From an uncultured Acidobacteriia bacterium (GTDB lineage Bacteria; Acidobacteriota; Terriglobia; Bryobacterales; Bryobacteraceae): a stretch of 64,000 bases of DNA. The notes under the pieces are model-generated. The model did not search any database. It had not been told where the DNA came from and saw only the letters and a program-made list of their open reading frames with translations. This document shows, piece after piece, positions 50,944 through 59,718 of the stretch. Location: assembly GCA_903881085.1 (NCBI GenBank), contig CAIRSA010000003.1, positions 17,967 to 81,966 of the forward strand, in the 5' to 3' direction. A program made the translations under genes and the position numbers. How positions within the stretch are numbered: the first letter of the stretch is position 1; the number at the start of each line of letters is the position of its first letter.

Positions 50944-53706
50944 TTATTTCTGCCGATGCAACTCAGCCTGCCAGTTGGAAAGAACCGTAAGGGACGGAGC
51001 ACCGGGCGCGCCGACGGGAACGAGAGCCAGGAAACGCTGTCCGTTGGGAGTGACGTCGTAGCTGTACCGTAGGGCGGATGTCGCTTGCGGAGAGGGTGCC
51101 CGGCTGGGCAATTCAAAGAGAGTGATGGGCGAACCAAACTTGACCGAATCCGCTTCGGCGCGAACGGTCACCGCCGTTACCTTGCCTTCTGCGTTCACGT
51201 AGAACAGCTCTTTGCCATCCATACGCCAGCGGGCGGCATCTCCGCCTTCCCTGGAAACTTGCCACTTCTTCCCGGCAGCGGGAAAGCTCTGGACGTAGAC
51301 CTCATCTCGGCCTGATTCGTCGGATGTGTACGCAATCCATTTTCCGTCCGGTGAGAACTGGCTCCGCCCCTCCCTGAAAGAGGTCGACGTGAATGGTGCT
51401 ATTTTGCGGCCTTCCTTCATATCCATCAACCAGAGATCAAAACTGGCCTTCTGCGTGTGGTCGTTTGAAATCCGGTGGAACAACAGGTACCTGCCGTCCG
51501 GCGACCAATCCAGTGGGAGCAGCGAATCGCGTGAGCTAATCAGCCGTTCCGCCGATTCCGTGCTGTTCACATTGCGGGCGTACAGATTGGGGGGCCCTCC
51601 GATACAATAGACAATCGTTGTTCCATCCGGAGACCAGACAGGACCAAAGTATCCATCGCCGACCCTGATTGGGAGGCCCCGTGCCACCTCGACAAGCCAC
51701 ATGGCCCCCTCGCCTCCAGCCAGTGCGACGCGCTGCCCATCTGGAGAAATCTTGAGACTGTCGTAGATTCCCGGTTCGCCCAGGACGCCGGAATGTGTTC
51801 CGTCTCTTTTAAGGAAAGTGAGCTGAAACGGAGTGGCAAGACCCGGACTTCCATACACCAGAAACCCGTTCCTGGAAACCGACACATTAGACCGTCTTCC
51901 GCCCACCGTGGTTGGCAGGCCGGAGGCCAAAACGGAAGGGTCTCCGCTGAGCCGGCCCGCTTCCAGGTTTAAGGGTTGGCTTACAAGGTCTCCGCCGGCC
52001 CGAACCCAGATTAGAGAGCCGGAGGAGGTGCTCTCCAGCGGCGCGAAAACGCCACTTGACGGCGACTCAACCAACTTCAATTTCTCCGATGGCTTCTCCA
52101 GATTGCCAAGGTAGATTCCCGTGTTGGGGTCGGAGTCGCGAACCACGTCGGAGGCACGAACAAAATAGAGGAAACGTTTGCCGCCGGGCAGGAAATACGG
52201 CCAGCGATGGGAGTTCTCCCTGTGTGAGATATCGACGACCGTGACCGCGGCAGGCGTTCCACCTGCAGCTGCAACCTTTAGCAACGGGCCATCGTTCACA
52301 GCGCTAAAGACGATGATTCCGTCTTCGTTCCACGTCCCACCACCGGCGGACGGGGCTGCGCAAATTTCTTTAGGGAAACCACTCGTCACATCGATTCGCT
52401 GTAGCTTTCCGGAGGCAAAGAAGCCCAGCGATTTGCCATCCGGGGACCAAAATGGAGCGTTAGCTCCGTCCGTACCAGGCAATTCTCGGGCTGCCGAGGA
52501 ATTGAGCGGACGAACCCAAAGTCCAGCCCCGGCACGCTTTCTGGCTATAAACGCAATCGTCCGGCCATCGGGTGAAATTACTCCTCCCGATGCGATCACG
52601 AATTCAGTTCCAGGTGGGGGCGCCATCTCCAAACGGATCGAATGCTCCGCCGGGACGGCAGCCCCTCCATGGGTGAACGCCCAGATAAGCCCCAAGGCCG
52701 CCGCCAGACCTCCCGCAGCCCAAGCCCACCATGGGGCAGGCTCGGGTCTTACCTGTGTTACTGGGAGCTCCGGCTTCGGTGCCCAACTCAGAACCGCGCT
52801 CAAATCCTTTGCGGACTGCCACCGTTCGTCAGGATCGTCTGCCAGGCAGCGTTGCAGCACCGTGCTAAGGAACGGGGGAATGTCCCCTGCCGGCTGCAGT
52901 TCAGTGGCGCTTTTCCGCCTTCCGGTGGCCATCTCATAGAGAATTAGGCCCAGTGCGTAGATATCCGTGCGGGCGTCGCATTCTTTGCCATCGCGTTGCT
53001 CCGGAGCCATGTAAGCCGGCGTACCCATCACGACATTCGATTCCGTCAGGGTGCCCGATCCAACGGTCTTCGCCAGTCCGAAGTCCAGCACCTTCACGCC
53101 GGACTTGCCGAGCATAATGTTGCCCGGCTTCAGATCTCTATGAACGATCTCTTTGGCGTGCGCCGCAGCAAGAGCGTCGGCGATCTCTACTCCGTATTTC
53201 ACCATTTCCACGCTCGAAAGCTTACCTCGCTTGAGCCGGACCGCCAGCGTTTCGCCCTCAACCAGTTCCATCACCAGATAGTTCGGGCCTGCGTCGTACA
53301 ATGTGCAAATGTGAGGATGATTCAGGGCGGCGATGGCTCGGGCCTCGCGTTCAAATCGTCCGGAAAATTGTGCCGCACCGACCTTGATCGCTACACGGCG
53401 GTCGACGCGCGGGTCGTAGGCTCGGAACACTTCGCCCATGCCGCCCGCTCCGATCTTTGCCTCCACACGGTAGGGCCCGAGTTGGGTTCCAGGAGTCACA
53501 GGAGTTTGTATGGAAGCTGTGACGTCAGCACCTTCCCATGCCGGGCAGTCGATTGCTCCGTTCCCGCTTTGTTGTTCAAGCAACCGCTCAACTTCCTCAC
53601 GAAGGCTGGCCTCCGATTTCGCCAAGAACTTAGGGCGCTCACCCGCATCGATCTCCAAAGCGGCGTGGAAGAGAGCTTCTATCTGTTGCCAGCGTTCGGG
53701 AGTCAT
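50944..53706 (-). CDS. Transmembrane Ser/Thr protein kinase with TolB-like propeller (B)
   Basis: 920 residues, colinear with kinase A. N-terminal module TPERWQQIEALFHAALEID, kinase domain with IGAGGMGEVF, VAIKV (Lys108), [10 protein letters not shown] (Asp191), DFGLAK (Asp208) and APEQRDGKECDARTDIYALG; a membrane helix near 330-350 (WWAWAAGGLAAALGLIWAF); then a propeller with GVISPDGRTIAFIA, FWSPDGKSLGFF and QFSPDGKWIAYTSDE. The two kinases probably arose by duplication and then diverged in the sensor half. The start ATG overlaps the last stop of a broken kinase stump (ATGA), which may affect its translation. The neighbouring divergent ECF sigma factor is a likely output or target. Confidence 0.95.
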   Translation of the reverse strand: MTPERWQQIEALFHAALEIDAGERPKFLAKSEASLREEVERLLEQQSGNGAIDCPAWEGADVTASIQTPVTPGTQLGPYRVEAKIGAGGMGEVFRAYDPRVDRRVAIKVGAAQFSGRFEREARAIAALNHPHICTLYDAGPNYLVMELVEGETLAVRLKRGKLSSVEMVKYGVEIADALAAAHAKEIVHRDLKPGNIMLGKSGVKVLDFGLAKTVGSGTLTESNVVMGTPAYMAPEQRDGKECDARTDIYALGLILYEMATGRRKSATELQPAGDIPPFLSTVLQRCLADDPDERWQSAKDLSAVLSWAPKPELPVTQVRPEPAPWWAWAAGGLAAALGLIWAFTHGGAAVPAEHSIRLEMAPPPGTEFVIASGGVISPDGRTIAFIARKRAGAGLWVRPLNSSAARELPGTDGANAPFWSPDGKSLGFFASGKLQRIDVTSGFPKEICAAPSAGGGTWNEDGIIVFSAVNDGPLLKVAAAGGTPAAVTVVDISHRENSHRWPYFLPGGKRFLYFVRASDVVRDSDPNTGIYLGNLEKPSEKLKLVESPSSGVFAPLESTSSGSLIWVRAGGDLVSQPLNLEAGRLSGDPSVLASGLPTTVGGRRSNVSVSRNGFLVYGSPGLATPFQLTFLKRDGTHSGVLGEPGIYDSLKISPDGQRVALAGGEGAMWLVEVARGLPIRVGDGYFGPVWSPDGTTIVYCIGGPPNLYARNVNSTESAERLISSRDSLLPLDWSPDGRYLLFHRISNDHTQKASFDLWLMDMKEGRKIAPFTSTSFREGRSQFSPDGKWIAYTSDESGRDEVYVQSFPAAGKKWQVSREGGDAARWRMDGKELFYVNAEGKVTAVTVRAEADSVKFGSPITLFELPSRAPSPQATSALRYSYDVTPNGQRFLALVPVGAPGAPSLTVLSNWQAELHRQK

Positions 53707-53945
53707 GGAGCCGCCGTCCCTAATTCAGCTCGAAACGGGTCGTACTCCGTGCGCAGGTGCGTAAGGAGCCCTTCGAAGGGGAGGCTCCCGGTGGCTGCCT
53801 GGTAGTGGAAGGCTGCCAGGAGCTTCTCCACCTGGACCCGGACTTCCGGTTTGGCAATTGCAAGCTACTGCTCGCGCCGGTTGCCGGAAATCGCCAACGC
53901 CGCATAGTAAAGAACATCGATTTGTTTCCAGCGTACAGGTGGCAT
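53703..53945 (-). pseudogene. Broken N-terminal stump of a third kinase paralogue
   Basis: Reading from ATG 53945, the 80-codon frame begins PPVRWKQIDVLYYAALAISG, clearly the same module as MTPERWQQIEALFHAAL in kinase B. An in-frame TAG at 53867-53865 interrupts it after codon 26. The frame then resumes family-like sequence (AIAKPEVRVQVEKLLAAFH) and ends ...FRAELGTAAP at a TGA that overlaps the ATG of kinase B. No kinase domain follows. It is either the residue of a deleted gene or a short upstream frame that couples translation to kinase B. Each amino acid was translated by hand from the sequence given. Confidence 0.7.
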
Positions 53946-54038
53946 GTTGCCAGAACTTGCGAAAAGTCTTGACCAATATTATTGCAGAACGGCGAATGAA
54001 GAGCCAATAGTTTGAAATGGGCTGAAAGTCCAACTACG

Positions 54039-54064
54039 GCCGTACGGCTGTTTCCAGGTATAAT
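54039..54064 (+). promoter_or_regulatory. ECF gene promoter with palindrome at the -35 position
   Basis: TATAAT at 54059-54064 lies 25 bases before the sigma factor start at 54090. Where the -35 should be there is instead a perfect 10-bp palindrome GCCGTACGGC (54039-54048), which could bind a dimeric regulator or reflect control by a sigma factor with other -35 needs. Confidence 0.4.
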
Positions 54065-54089
54065 TTCAAGACGGTCAAGGCCAGCGATC

Positions 54090-54656
54090 ATGGATGCCGA
54101 AACAGCTCAGATCACAAATCTTCTCAAGGCATGGAGCAGGGGCGACGATGGTGCGTTGGCGGCTCTGACGCCTAAAGTCTACGACGAGTTGCGGCGCAGG
54201 GCGGCCAAGTACATGCGCAACGAGAATGCCGGCAATACGCTGCAAGCTACCGCCCTGGTGCACGAAGTTTTCTTAAGACTTGTGGAAGTAGACAATGTGC
54301 AGTGGCAGGACCGGGCTCATTTCTTTGCCATCTCCGCCTCCATGATGCGTAGGATTCTGGTCGATCACGCGCGCGCGAAGAGCAGATCCAAACGAGGTGG
54401 GGCGGCACTCAGGGTGAATCTGGAAGAACATCCGCAGGTGGCTGCACCCGGCAGAGACAGAGAATTGGTCGCGATCGACGACGCATTGAACACTTTAGCA
54501 GGACTGGATCCGCGCAAGGCGAAGGTCATTGAGCTTCGCTTCTTCGGCGGGCTCAGCGTAGAAGAGACGGCAGAGGTGTTGAAGATCTCACCGGAAAGCG
54601 TAGCGCGGGATTGGAAAATGGCACGCGCGTGGCTATTGTCGGAAATCACGAGCTAA
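54090..54656 (+). CDS. ECF-type sigma factor (Sigma70_ECF, PF07638-like)
   Basis: 188 residues. AAGG before ATG 54090 and the TATAAT upstream favour this start over an in-frame ATG at 54012. Region 2 is ITNLLKAWSRGDDGALAALTPKVYDELRR ... ALVHEVFLRLV with AHFFAISASMMRRILVDHAR, characteristic of the acidobacterial/planctomycetal ECF branch; region 4 is LDPRKAKVIELRFFGGLSVEETAEVLKISPESVARDW. This branch is usually encoded next to Hanks-type kinases and lacks a classical anti-sigma factor; kinase phosphorylation is the suspected control. Here two kinases and a kinase stump lie immediately divergent, fitting that pattern. Target promoters unknown. Confidence 0.94.
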   Translation: MDAETAQITNLLKAWSRGDDGALAALTPKVYDELRRRAAKYMRNENAGNTLQATALVHEVFLRLVEVDNVQWQDRAHFFAISASMMRRILVDHARAKSRSKRGGAALRVNLEEHPQVAAPGRDRELVAIDDALNTLAGLDPRKAKVIELRFFGGLSVEETAEVLKISPESVARDWKMARAWLLSEITS

Positions 54657-54797
54657 GTTTGAGACGGCCTCTTGGCAAAGCCGGGGTTCCGCCGGCTGGC
54701 ATTCACGCGGCTTGCAAAAAGCATCAGCATTACGAACGGCTTGAAAATTTCCGGGCGATTGGAGCAAGGCCGCACTTGATCTCTACTAGCGTGCAAG

Positions 54798-55214
54798 CTA
54801 GCTGAACATCTGCAGCTGGTCCTGAACTGGCCCCTTGCTCTTCTTGGGTCGCAGGCTGCTGCCGATCACGCCGAGCACTTCGATTTCCACTAGGGCCGCG
54901 CGCGGCACATAGACTTTCTGCGGATTCGAATTCAAATCCGGCGGGGAGAAGATGAACCCTTTCGGTTCAATTTGCAGCAGGTTGTTCGGGATCACCCCTT
55001 CCAGCGTGTCGTCGTCGCGGAACCGCATGCGCACCCATAGCCCGGCCGTCTTCGGCCGCGAACCGAAGGTGCGTGTGTCGAGCGCCCCCTCGCTTCCGGC
55101 AAAGTCCTTGACAAAACAGACAGTTTTCACTTGGGTGTAGGGAAGCAGCAAAACGTTGCCATCCAGGCTCAATACCTCCAGCCCCCCCTCAGACTGAAAA
55201 GTCTGGGGATCCAC
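54798..55214 (-). CDS. Conserved hypothetical protein, 138 residues
   Basis: No named family assigned. A soluble beta-rich protein beginning DPQTFQSEGGLEVLSLDGNV, with LLLPYTQVKTVCFVKDF, LWVRMRFRDDDTLEGVIPN and VYVPRAALVEIEVLGVIG, ending KKSKGPVQDQLQMFS. Its strand pattern suggests a small barrel (Sm- or PilZ-like), common in acidobacterial genomes. A GTG at 55214 is the first in-frame start after a TATAAT at 55254-55249, with CAGG 5 bases upstream. It is divergent from xerD. The C-terminus ending in a QLQMFS-like sequence resembles a clamp-binding motif but I do not rely on that. Confidence 0.7.
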   Translation of the reverse strand: MDPQTFQSEGGLEVLSLDGNVLLLPYTQVKTVCFVKDFAGSEGALDTRTFGSRPKTAGLWVRMRFRDDDTLEGVIPNNLLQIEPKGFIFSPPDLNSNPQKVYVPRAALVEIEVLGVIGSSLRPKKSKGPVQDQLQMFS

Positions 55215-55248
55215 GAAGGCCTGTAGCGAATCACGCTCAAACCGTTGA

Positions 55249-55254
55249 ATTATA
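55249..55254 (-). promoter_or_regulatory. Probable -10 of the 54798-55214 gene
   Basis: A perfect TATAAT on the minus strand, 34 bases before the GTG at 55214. No convincing -35 is seen 16-18 bases upstream; the region there holds an inverted repeat GGGGC/GCCCC at 55282-55299. Confidence 0.35.
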
Positions 55255-55356
55255 ACCCGCTTGCTCGTTTTATCCCCCTATGGGGCGAAAACTGGCCCCT
55301 AATGAAATTGTACATTGGCTTCCAAACAATTTCGCGAATATTGTATCATTGGCACG

Positions 55357-56256
55357 ATGGCTACAGCGGCAACCTTAACGGCCGGGATCCAGTTCTTCCT
55401 CGATTACTGCCGTATCGAGAAGGGCTTGGCGGCAAATTCAATCGACGCCTACCGGCGCGACTTGAACAAATTTGCCGCGTTTTGTTTGGAAAACCTGTCG
55501 GGCGCCATCGCCGACGCGGAAGGCATCCGGACTTACCTTGAATCGCTCTACCAGGCCAAGCTGGAAGGCCGCTCGATCGCACGTCATCTCACTACACTGC
55601 GTAATTTTTATACTTTTTTACTTCGAGAAGGACGAATCGAAAGCGATCCGACCGAGTTCATCCCCCTGCCCAAGCAGTGGCAGACCATTCCCAAGTATCT
55701 GAATCTTGAAGAGATTGACCGATTGCTTGCGTCCGCCGACGTATCCACGCCGCTGGGAGCGCGCAACCGCGCAATGATGGAGCTGCTGTATGCTTCCGGA
55801 CTGCGAGTGAGCGAGCTGTGCGGGGTGGAACTATCCGATCTGAACCTGGATCTGGGAGTTCTGCGAGTAACCGGCAAGGGCAACAAGCAGCGCATGGTCC
55901 CCATGGGCCATTCCGCCGTGGCGGCAATCTCCACCTACCTTGCCGAGGGCAGGCCAGCAATCCTGAAAGGAAGGGCCAGCCGCTACTTGTTTGTGACCGG
56001 CCGAGGCGGCCGGATGACGCGCCAGGGTTTCTGGAAGTCCCTGGGAATACAAGGGAAACAGGCAGGGATCTTTCGTGGGCTGACACCCCACGTGATGCGC
56101 CATAGTTTTGCCACGCATCTGCTGGAGGGAGGGGCCGATCTGCGCAGCGTGCAGATTATGCTGGGCCACTCCGATATTTCCACCACGCAGATTTACACCC
56201 ACGTTGCGCGTGGCCGACTACGCCAGACCGTGGAGGAACACCATCCGCGCGCCTGA
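55357..56256 (+). CDS. xerD: Tyrosine recombinase XerD
   Basis: 299 residues, the normal length for XerC/D. ATG 55357 gives the usual N-terminus (IQFFLDYCRIEKGLAANSIDAYRRDLNKF). All catalytic residues are present: Arg150 (SGLRVSELCG), Lys174 (GKGNKQR), His245 and Arg248 (HVMRHSFATHLLEGGADLR), His271 (LGHSDISTTQIYTH) and nucleophile Tyr280. With XerC it resolves chromosome dimers at dif near the division septum. XerD is preferred over XerC by the LREGRIESDPTEFIPLPK linker, though the distinction by eye is not absolute. It is not adjacent to any mobile element, so a phage integrase is unlikely. Confidence 0.93.
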   Translation: MATAATLTAGIQFFLDYCRIEKGLAANSIDAYRRDLNKFAAFCLENLSGAIADAEGIRTYLESLYQAKLEGRSIARHLTTLRNFYTFLLREGRIESDPTEFIPLPKQWQTIPKYLNLEEIDRLLASADVSTPLGARNRAMMELLYASGLRVSELCGVELSDLNLDLGVLRVTGKGNKQRMVPMGHSAVAAISTYLAEGRPAILKGRASRYLFVTGRGGRMTRQGFWKSLGIQGKQAGIFRGLTPHVMRHSFATHLLEGGADLRSVQIMLGHSDISTTQIYTHVARGRLRQTVEEHHPRA

Positions 56257-56288
56257 TATTCAAGGGTGCCGGAAATGAGAGCGAGCAC

Positions 56289-57599
56289 ATGAGCGATTAC
56301 ATGTTCATTTTGGAAAGCCACCTTAGCCATGCGCAGAGCAAGGTGGTGGCCGCTATGCAGTCCCTGGCGGCCGATGCGAACGTCAACCTGTTCTTGACCG
56401 GCGGCGCTATGCGCGACATGCTGGGTGGCTTCCCCATCCGCGATCTCGACTTTTCCGTCGAGGGCAACCCGCTCAAGATGGCTAAGACGTTGACGACCAA
56501 GCATGGCGCGAAGGTTATTGCGACGGACGATCTGCGCAAGACGCTCGAACTGGAATTCCCCTCGGGAGTCACGGCCGAACTGTCAATGTGCCGCAATGAG
56601 AAATACGCGAAATCAGGCGCCAAGCCTCAGGTTACGCCGGCAACGATTCATGAGGATCTGCGCTGCCGCGATTTCACCATCAACTCCATCGCCCTTTCGT
56701 TGAACAAAGCCTCGCGCGGACTGCTACTCGACCCCAACAACGGCCAGGCCGACCTGGAACGCCGCGAGTTACGCTGCATCTCTAATTACACGCTCTATGA
56801 CGATCCGTCGCGCCTGTTGCGCCTGCTGCGCTACTGCACCCGCCTGGGCTTCACGATGGATGAGCGGACCAAGTCGCAGTACAACAACGCCCGCGAAGCC
56901 GCGATGGAGTTGAAAATCACCCCGGCCGCGGCGCTGGTCGAATTCCGCAAGATGGCCGACGAGCAAAACTCAGCCGAACTGGTGAAGACGCTGGAGGCCG
57001 AGGGGCTGCTGAAGCTGTATTCCCCTGCATTGACAGGCGCGAAGCTGAATCTGGCCGGCCTGCAAAAGCTGTACAAAGTGCGGCAGTCGATTCCGCAGGA
57101 AGTGCATTTCCAAGCCGACAGCATGGGTCTGTTCCTCTTCTTCCTGACGGAGAAACTCACGCCCAAAGAGAAACAGGCGTTCATCAAGACGTCGGGGATC
57201 GACCGCGAAAGCGTTGCGCTGTGGCAGAAACTCGAAGCGAAAGCGAAGAAGCTGGAGCAGCAGCTGAAATCCGATAAGCTCAAGAAGGCTTCGCAGATTT
57301 ATTCCCTGCTGGCAGGCACCCCTGGCGACCAGATTATTTTCCTGCTGCTGCGCTCTGCCCAGCGCCTGGTGCAAGACCGCATTAAGAACTACTTCGGAAA
57401 GTACCTGTTCCTGGCCCAGGAAGTGACCGATGAAGAGGTGGCCGAGGCAAGCGGCGCTATCGCGGGCACGCCGAAGTTTAAGAAGGCGAAGGAAGCCACG
57501 GTGGCCGCGCGGCTGGATGCACGTCCGAAGAAGATCGCCGCGGCCGATGAAGAGGCAGTCGCTGCGCCGGCTGCGCGCGGGCGGGCCTGGGGCAGGTAG
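56289..57599 (+). CDS. CCA tRNA nucleotidyltransferase / poly(A) polymerase family
   Basis: 436 residues of class II nucleotidyltransferase. The catalytic head has LFLTGGAMRDMLGGFPIRDLDFSVEG (the nucleotide-binding glycines and the two metal-binding aspartates of DLD), followed by RCRDFTINSIAL and the neck motif YDDPSRLLRLLRYCTRLGF. The C-terminal part is helical with a Lys- and Ala-rich tail (KKIAADEEAVAAPAARGRA) that is probably disordered. It adds CCA to tRNA 3' ends or poly(A) to RNA; the two activities cannot be split by these motifs. It lies 32 bases after xerD and ends inside a REP-like cluster. Confidence 0.9.
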   Translation: MSDYMFILESHLSHAQSKVVAAMQSLAADANVNLFLTGGAMRDMLGGFPIRDLDFSVEGNPLKMAKTLTTKHGAKVIATDDLRKTLELEFPSGVTAELSMCRNEKYAKSGAKPQVTPATIHEDLRCRDFTINSIALSLNKASRGLLLDPNNGQADLERRELRCISNYTLYDDPSRLLRLLRYCTRLGFTMDERTKSQYNNAREAAMELKITPAAALVEFRKMADEQNSAELVKTLEAEGLLKLYSPALTGAKLNLAGLQKLYKVRQSIPQEVHFQADSMGLFLFFLTEKLTPKEKQAFIKTSGIDRESVALWQKLEAKAKKLEQQLKSDKLKKASQIYSLLAGTPGDQIIFLLLRSAQRLVQDRIKNYFGKYLFLAQEVTDEEVAEASGAIAGTPKFKKAKEATVAARLDARPKKIAAADEEAVAAPAARGRAWGR

Positions 57600-57703
57600 T
57601 GGCGGGGCCGATTGGTAATCTGCAGCCGATTGGCAATCGGCTCTGGCGTCCTCGTTGCGGCGAAAAGGGCCGAGTGCCACTCGGTCGCAGAACGCCACTC
57701 TGC
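57583..57703. repeat. REP-like palindrome cluster, left of the beta-helix gene
   Basis: GCCGATTGGCAATCGGC (57625-57641), CCGAGTGCCACTCGG (57670-57684) and GCAGAACGCCACTCTGC (57687-57703) are consecutive palindromes, preceded by GGGGCAGGT. The cluster begins inside the end of the CCA-enzyme gene. The first palindrome and the GGGGCAGGT element recur in inverted orientation at 59683-59722. Confidence 0.7.
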
Positions 57704-57704
57704 C

Positions 57705-59648
57705 CTACCGGTAAAACGGCTTCCAGGTTAGCCAGGTTGGTCCGTACTTCGGCTCCGGCTTGCCGACTTCAAGCGCGCCGAGGTCGGGCGCGGCTCCTAC
57801 GAAATCGTCGTTCACCGTTGGAATACGCACTCCTGCATCCACGGCCTTGCTGCCGGGCTTCAATTTGAAATTCAAGTCCATGGAATGATACACGGCGTGG
57901 CGCTTGGTTGGATCTGGCGGAGCCAGATTTTCGAAGATATCGAAGTCCACTTCAATGCCGTGCTTTTCCTGCCCAGTCGCCGCGCGGAATTCAGCCAGCG
58001 TAGCGAAGGTCTTCCAATCGGTGGGCTTCGGCTCGTACAACCGCTCGCCCTTCTTCGGCCCCAGCCAGGCATACTGCGCGGCCACGCCCTTGTTTGGACG
58101 ATAGCCGTTGTAGTCTGTGCTGAACGCATCGGTCGCATTGGCCCACGTCATGATGCCTCGCTCTGGCGTATCGCGCCCCAGAAACAGATTGTTCATGTAG
58201 TGCATGTTCGACGAAGGGTCGCGCACGGTCTGTTCGTCGATGATCGTATTGTGGAACACAAACAGTCCTGCCGGTTTCGCGGAAAACTTAAAGGCCACGC
58301 CGGTCGGGTTGTGATAGAGAATGTTGCGGTAGAAATAAATCGGCCCGCCAAACGTCGGTTGCGAACTGTAGCCGCCCTGCCCGGCGTTGATACCTCGGTT
58401 ATTGAACACGCGCACGTTGTAGACGCCGCCATCGGTCTCCATGATGTCGTCATTCGACATGTGGATATCGTTGCCGTAAAAATCGATCGACGACGCTTGC
58501 CGCTCCGGATCTTTTTCTGGCGTGCCATATGTGGAGATGCCCATGCCATCGTGGAAGTAGGCGATGGCGTTGCGCGCGATCACATGCCCCGGCCCGTAGA
58601 CCTTCACAGCGTAATAGCTGGTCAACTGATGCGAGCCGAACGGGCCTGCGCTGGCCCAGCGGGCGCCGGTCCAGCCGACCAGGCGGAAGCGATCGTCGCG
58701 GCCCAGAATCAAGTTGTCGGCGATGTAAAAATCGCTTGAGCCGGCATACTCCGTCCAAACACCGAAGCCCACGTTTTCCATGCGGCAGTTCTTCACCGCC
58801 AGGCCAACCGCACCCATCACCTCTTTCTGTCCGGCAAAGAACGCCACGTCGACATTGCGGATGGTCAGGCCATCGAAGATGTGGTACTGCGAGGCCATCA
58901 CGTCAAACAGCCGGTGGCTGCCCGCGCCGTCGAAGATCACCTCGCCGTCGCCCGCGGCCATGATGGTAATGGGCTTTTCCTTGGTGCCTTTCAAGGTCAG
59001 AGACATCAGGCCATCGAACGGCGTGGCCATCAGGTCGACGTAGTTCGTACGTTCGGATTTGTAGAGGCCGGTGTGCATCAGAATCGTGTCGCCCGGCTGC
59101 GCGCGATGCTCCCACACCACGTTCCAATCGCCGAGGCCGGCTCCGTAGTAGGCCTCCATCAGGCTTTCAAAATTGGGTTCTAGTTTCGGGCCTTTGTAGT
59201 CGGTCGGGTAGACGTGCAGCTTGCGCCCACCTTCGTAGGCCTTGGGCTCCGTGCGCGTCTTCACTTTCACGCGTTGCGTAGTTTGGCCGGTGACGCCATC
59301 GGGGTCCTTCATTACGAATTCGCATTCGTACTCGGTGCCCGGTTGGAGGTTGAGGATCGATCCGGCGAAGCCCTCGGGCACTGTGTAATCCAGCCCTTCA
59401 CGACGCCTGTAGATGTTCTCGCCGCCGATGCGCACCAGCTGCAGGGCGGGCCTCCATGCCGATTCGCCGGCAGCGCGGAATCGCACGTCCACAGTAGCGT
59501 TGCGATTGGCGTCTCCCTGGATCGCCCACTCAAATCCCAGGTTCAGAAGGGTGGGGTGTTCAACGGTGAACTTGCCGGCAGTTGTCGAATTTTGCGCGAA
59601 GGCGCGCATCGCTAGCAGGGCGATGGGGAGCAGTTTTCGAATGGACAT
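57705..59648 (-). CDS. Secreted right-handed beta-helix protein
   Basis: 647 residues. A signal peptide starts at ATG 59648 (SIRKLLPIALLAMRAFAQ). The open frame extends to 59723, but that stretch is translated REP palindrome (GQVGNLRPIGNR) and is not part of the protein. An N-terminal fibronectin-like region (residues 30-135) is followed by a right-handed parallel beta-helix (about 160-560) with regular turns such as ITIMAAGDGEVIFDGAGSH, HIFDGLTIRNVDVAFF and VYNVRVFNNRGINAG. It resembles pectate-lyase-like polysaccharide-degrading proteins, but no catalytic residues could be named. A TATAAT 10 bases before the ATG suggests a near-leaderless transcript. Confidence 0.85.
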   Translation of the reverse strand: MSIRKLLPIALLAMRAFAQNSTTAGKFTVEHPTLLNLGFEWAIQGDANRNATVDVRFRAAGESAWRPALQLVRIGGENIYRRREGLDYTVPEGFAGSILNLQPGTEYECEFVMKDPDGVTGQTTQRVKVKTRTEPKAYEGGRKLHVYPTDYKGPKLEPNFESLMEAYYGAGLGDWNVVWEHRAQPGDTILMHTGLYKSERTNYVDLMATPFDGLMSLTLKGTKEKPITIMAAGDGEVIFDGAGSHRLFDVMASQYHIFDGLTIRNVDVAFFAGQKEVMGAVGLAVKNCRMENVGFGVWTEYAGSSDFYIADNLILGRDDRFRLVGWTGARWASAGPFGSHQLTSYYAVKVYGPGHVIARNAIAYFHDGMGISTYGTPEKDPERQASSIDFYGNDIHMSNDDIMETDGGVYNVRVFNNRGINAGQGGYSSQPTFGGPIYFYRNILYHNPTGVAFKFSAKPAGLFVFHNTIIDEQTVRDPSSNMHYMNNLFLGRDTPERGIMTWANATDAFSTDYNGYRPNKGVAAQYAWLGPKKGERLYEPKPTDWKTFATLAEFRAATGQEKHGIEVDFDIFENLAPPDPTKRHAVYHSMDLNFKLKPGSKAVDAGVRIPTVNDDFVGAAPDLGALEVGKPEPKYGPTWLTWKPFYR

Positions 59649-59682
59649 TGCAAGGTGATTATATCTCCGAACGCGGGGAGGA

Positions 59683-59718
59683 GGCCGATTGCCAATCGGC
59701 CGCAGGTTACCAACCTGC
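59683..59718. repeat. REP-like palindrome pair, right of the beta-helix gene
   Basis: GGCCGATTGCCAATCGGCC (59683-59701) abuts GCAGGTTACCAACCTGC (59702-59718), then CCCCAC. The complement reads GGGGCAGGTTGGTAACC followed by the GCCGATTGGCAATCGGC core, i.e. the same element as at 57588-57641 in the opposite orientation. Confidence 0.75.

Noticed and set aside
54679..54697. AGCCGG/CCGGCT stem after the sigma factor gene as a terminator
   Set aside because: Only 6 bp with a 7-base loop and no T-tract; likely chance in GC-rich DNA.
55357..56256. xerD as a phage or integron integrase marking an island edge
   Set aside because: Length, linker and housekeeping neighbours fit chromosomal XerD; no attachment-site duplication or other phage gene is seen.
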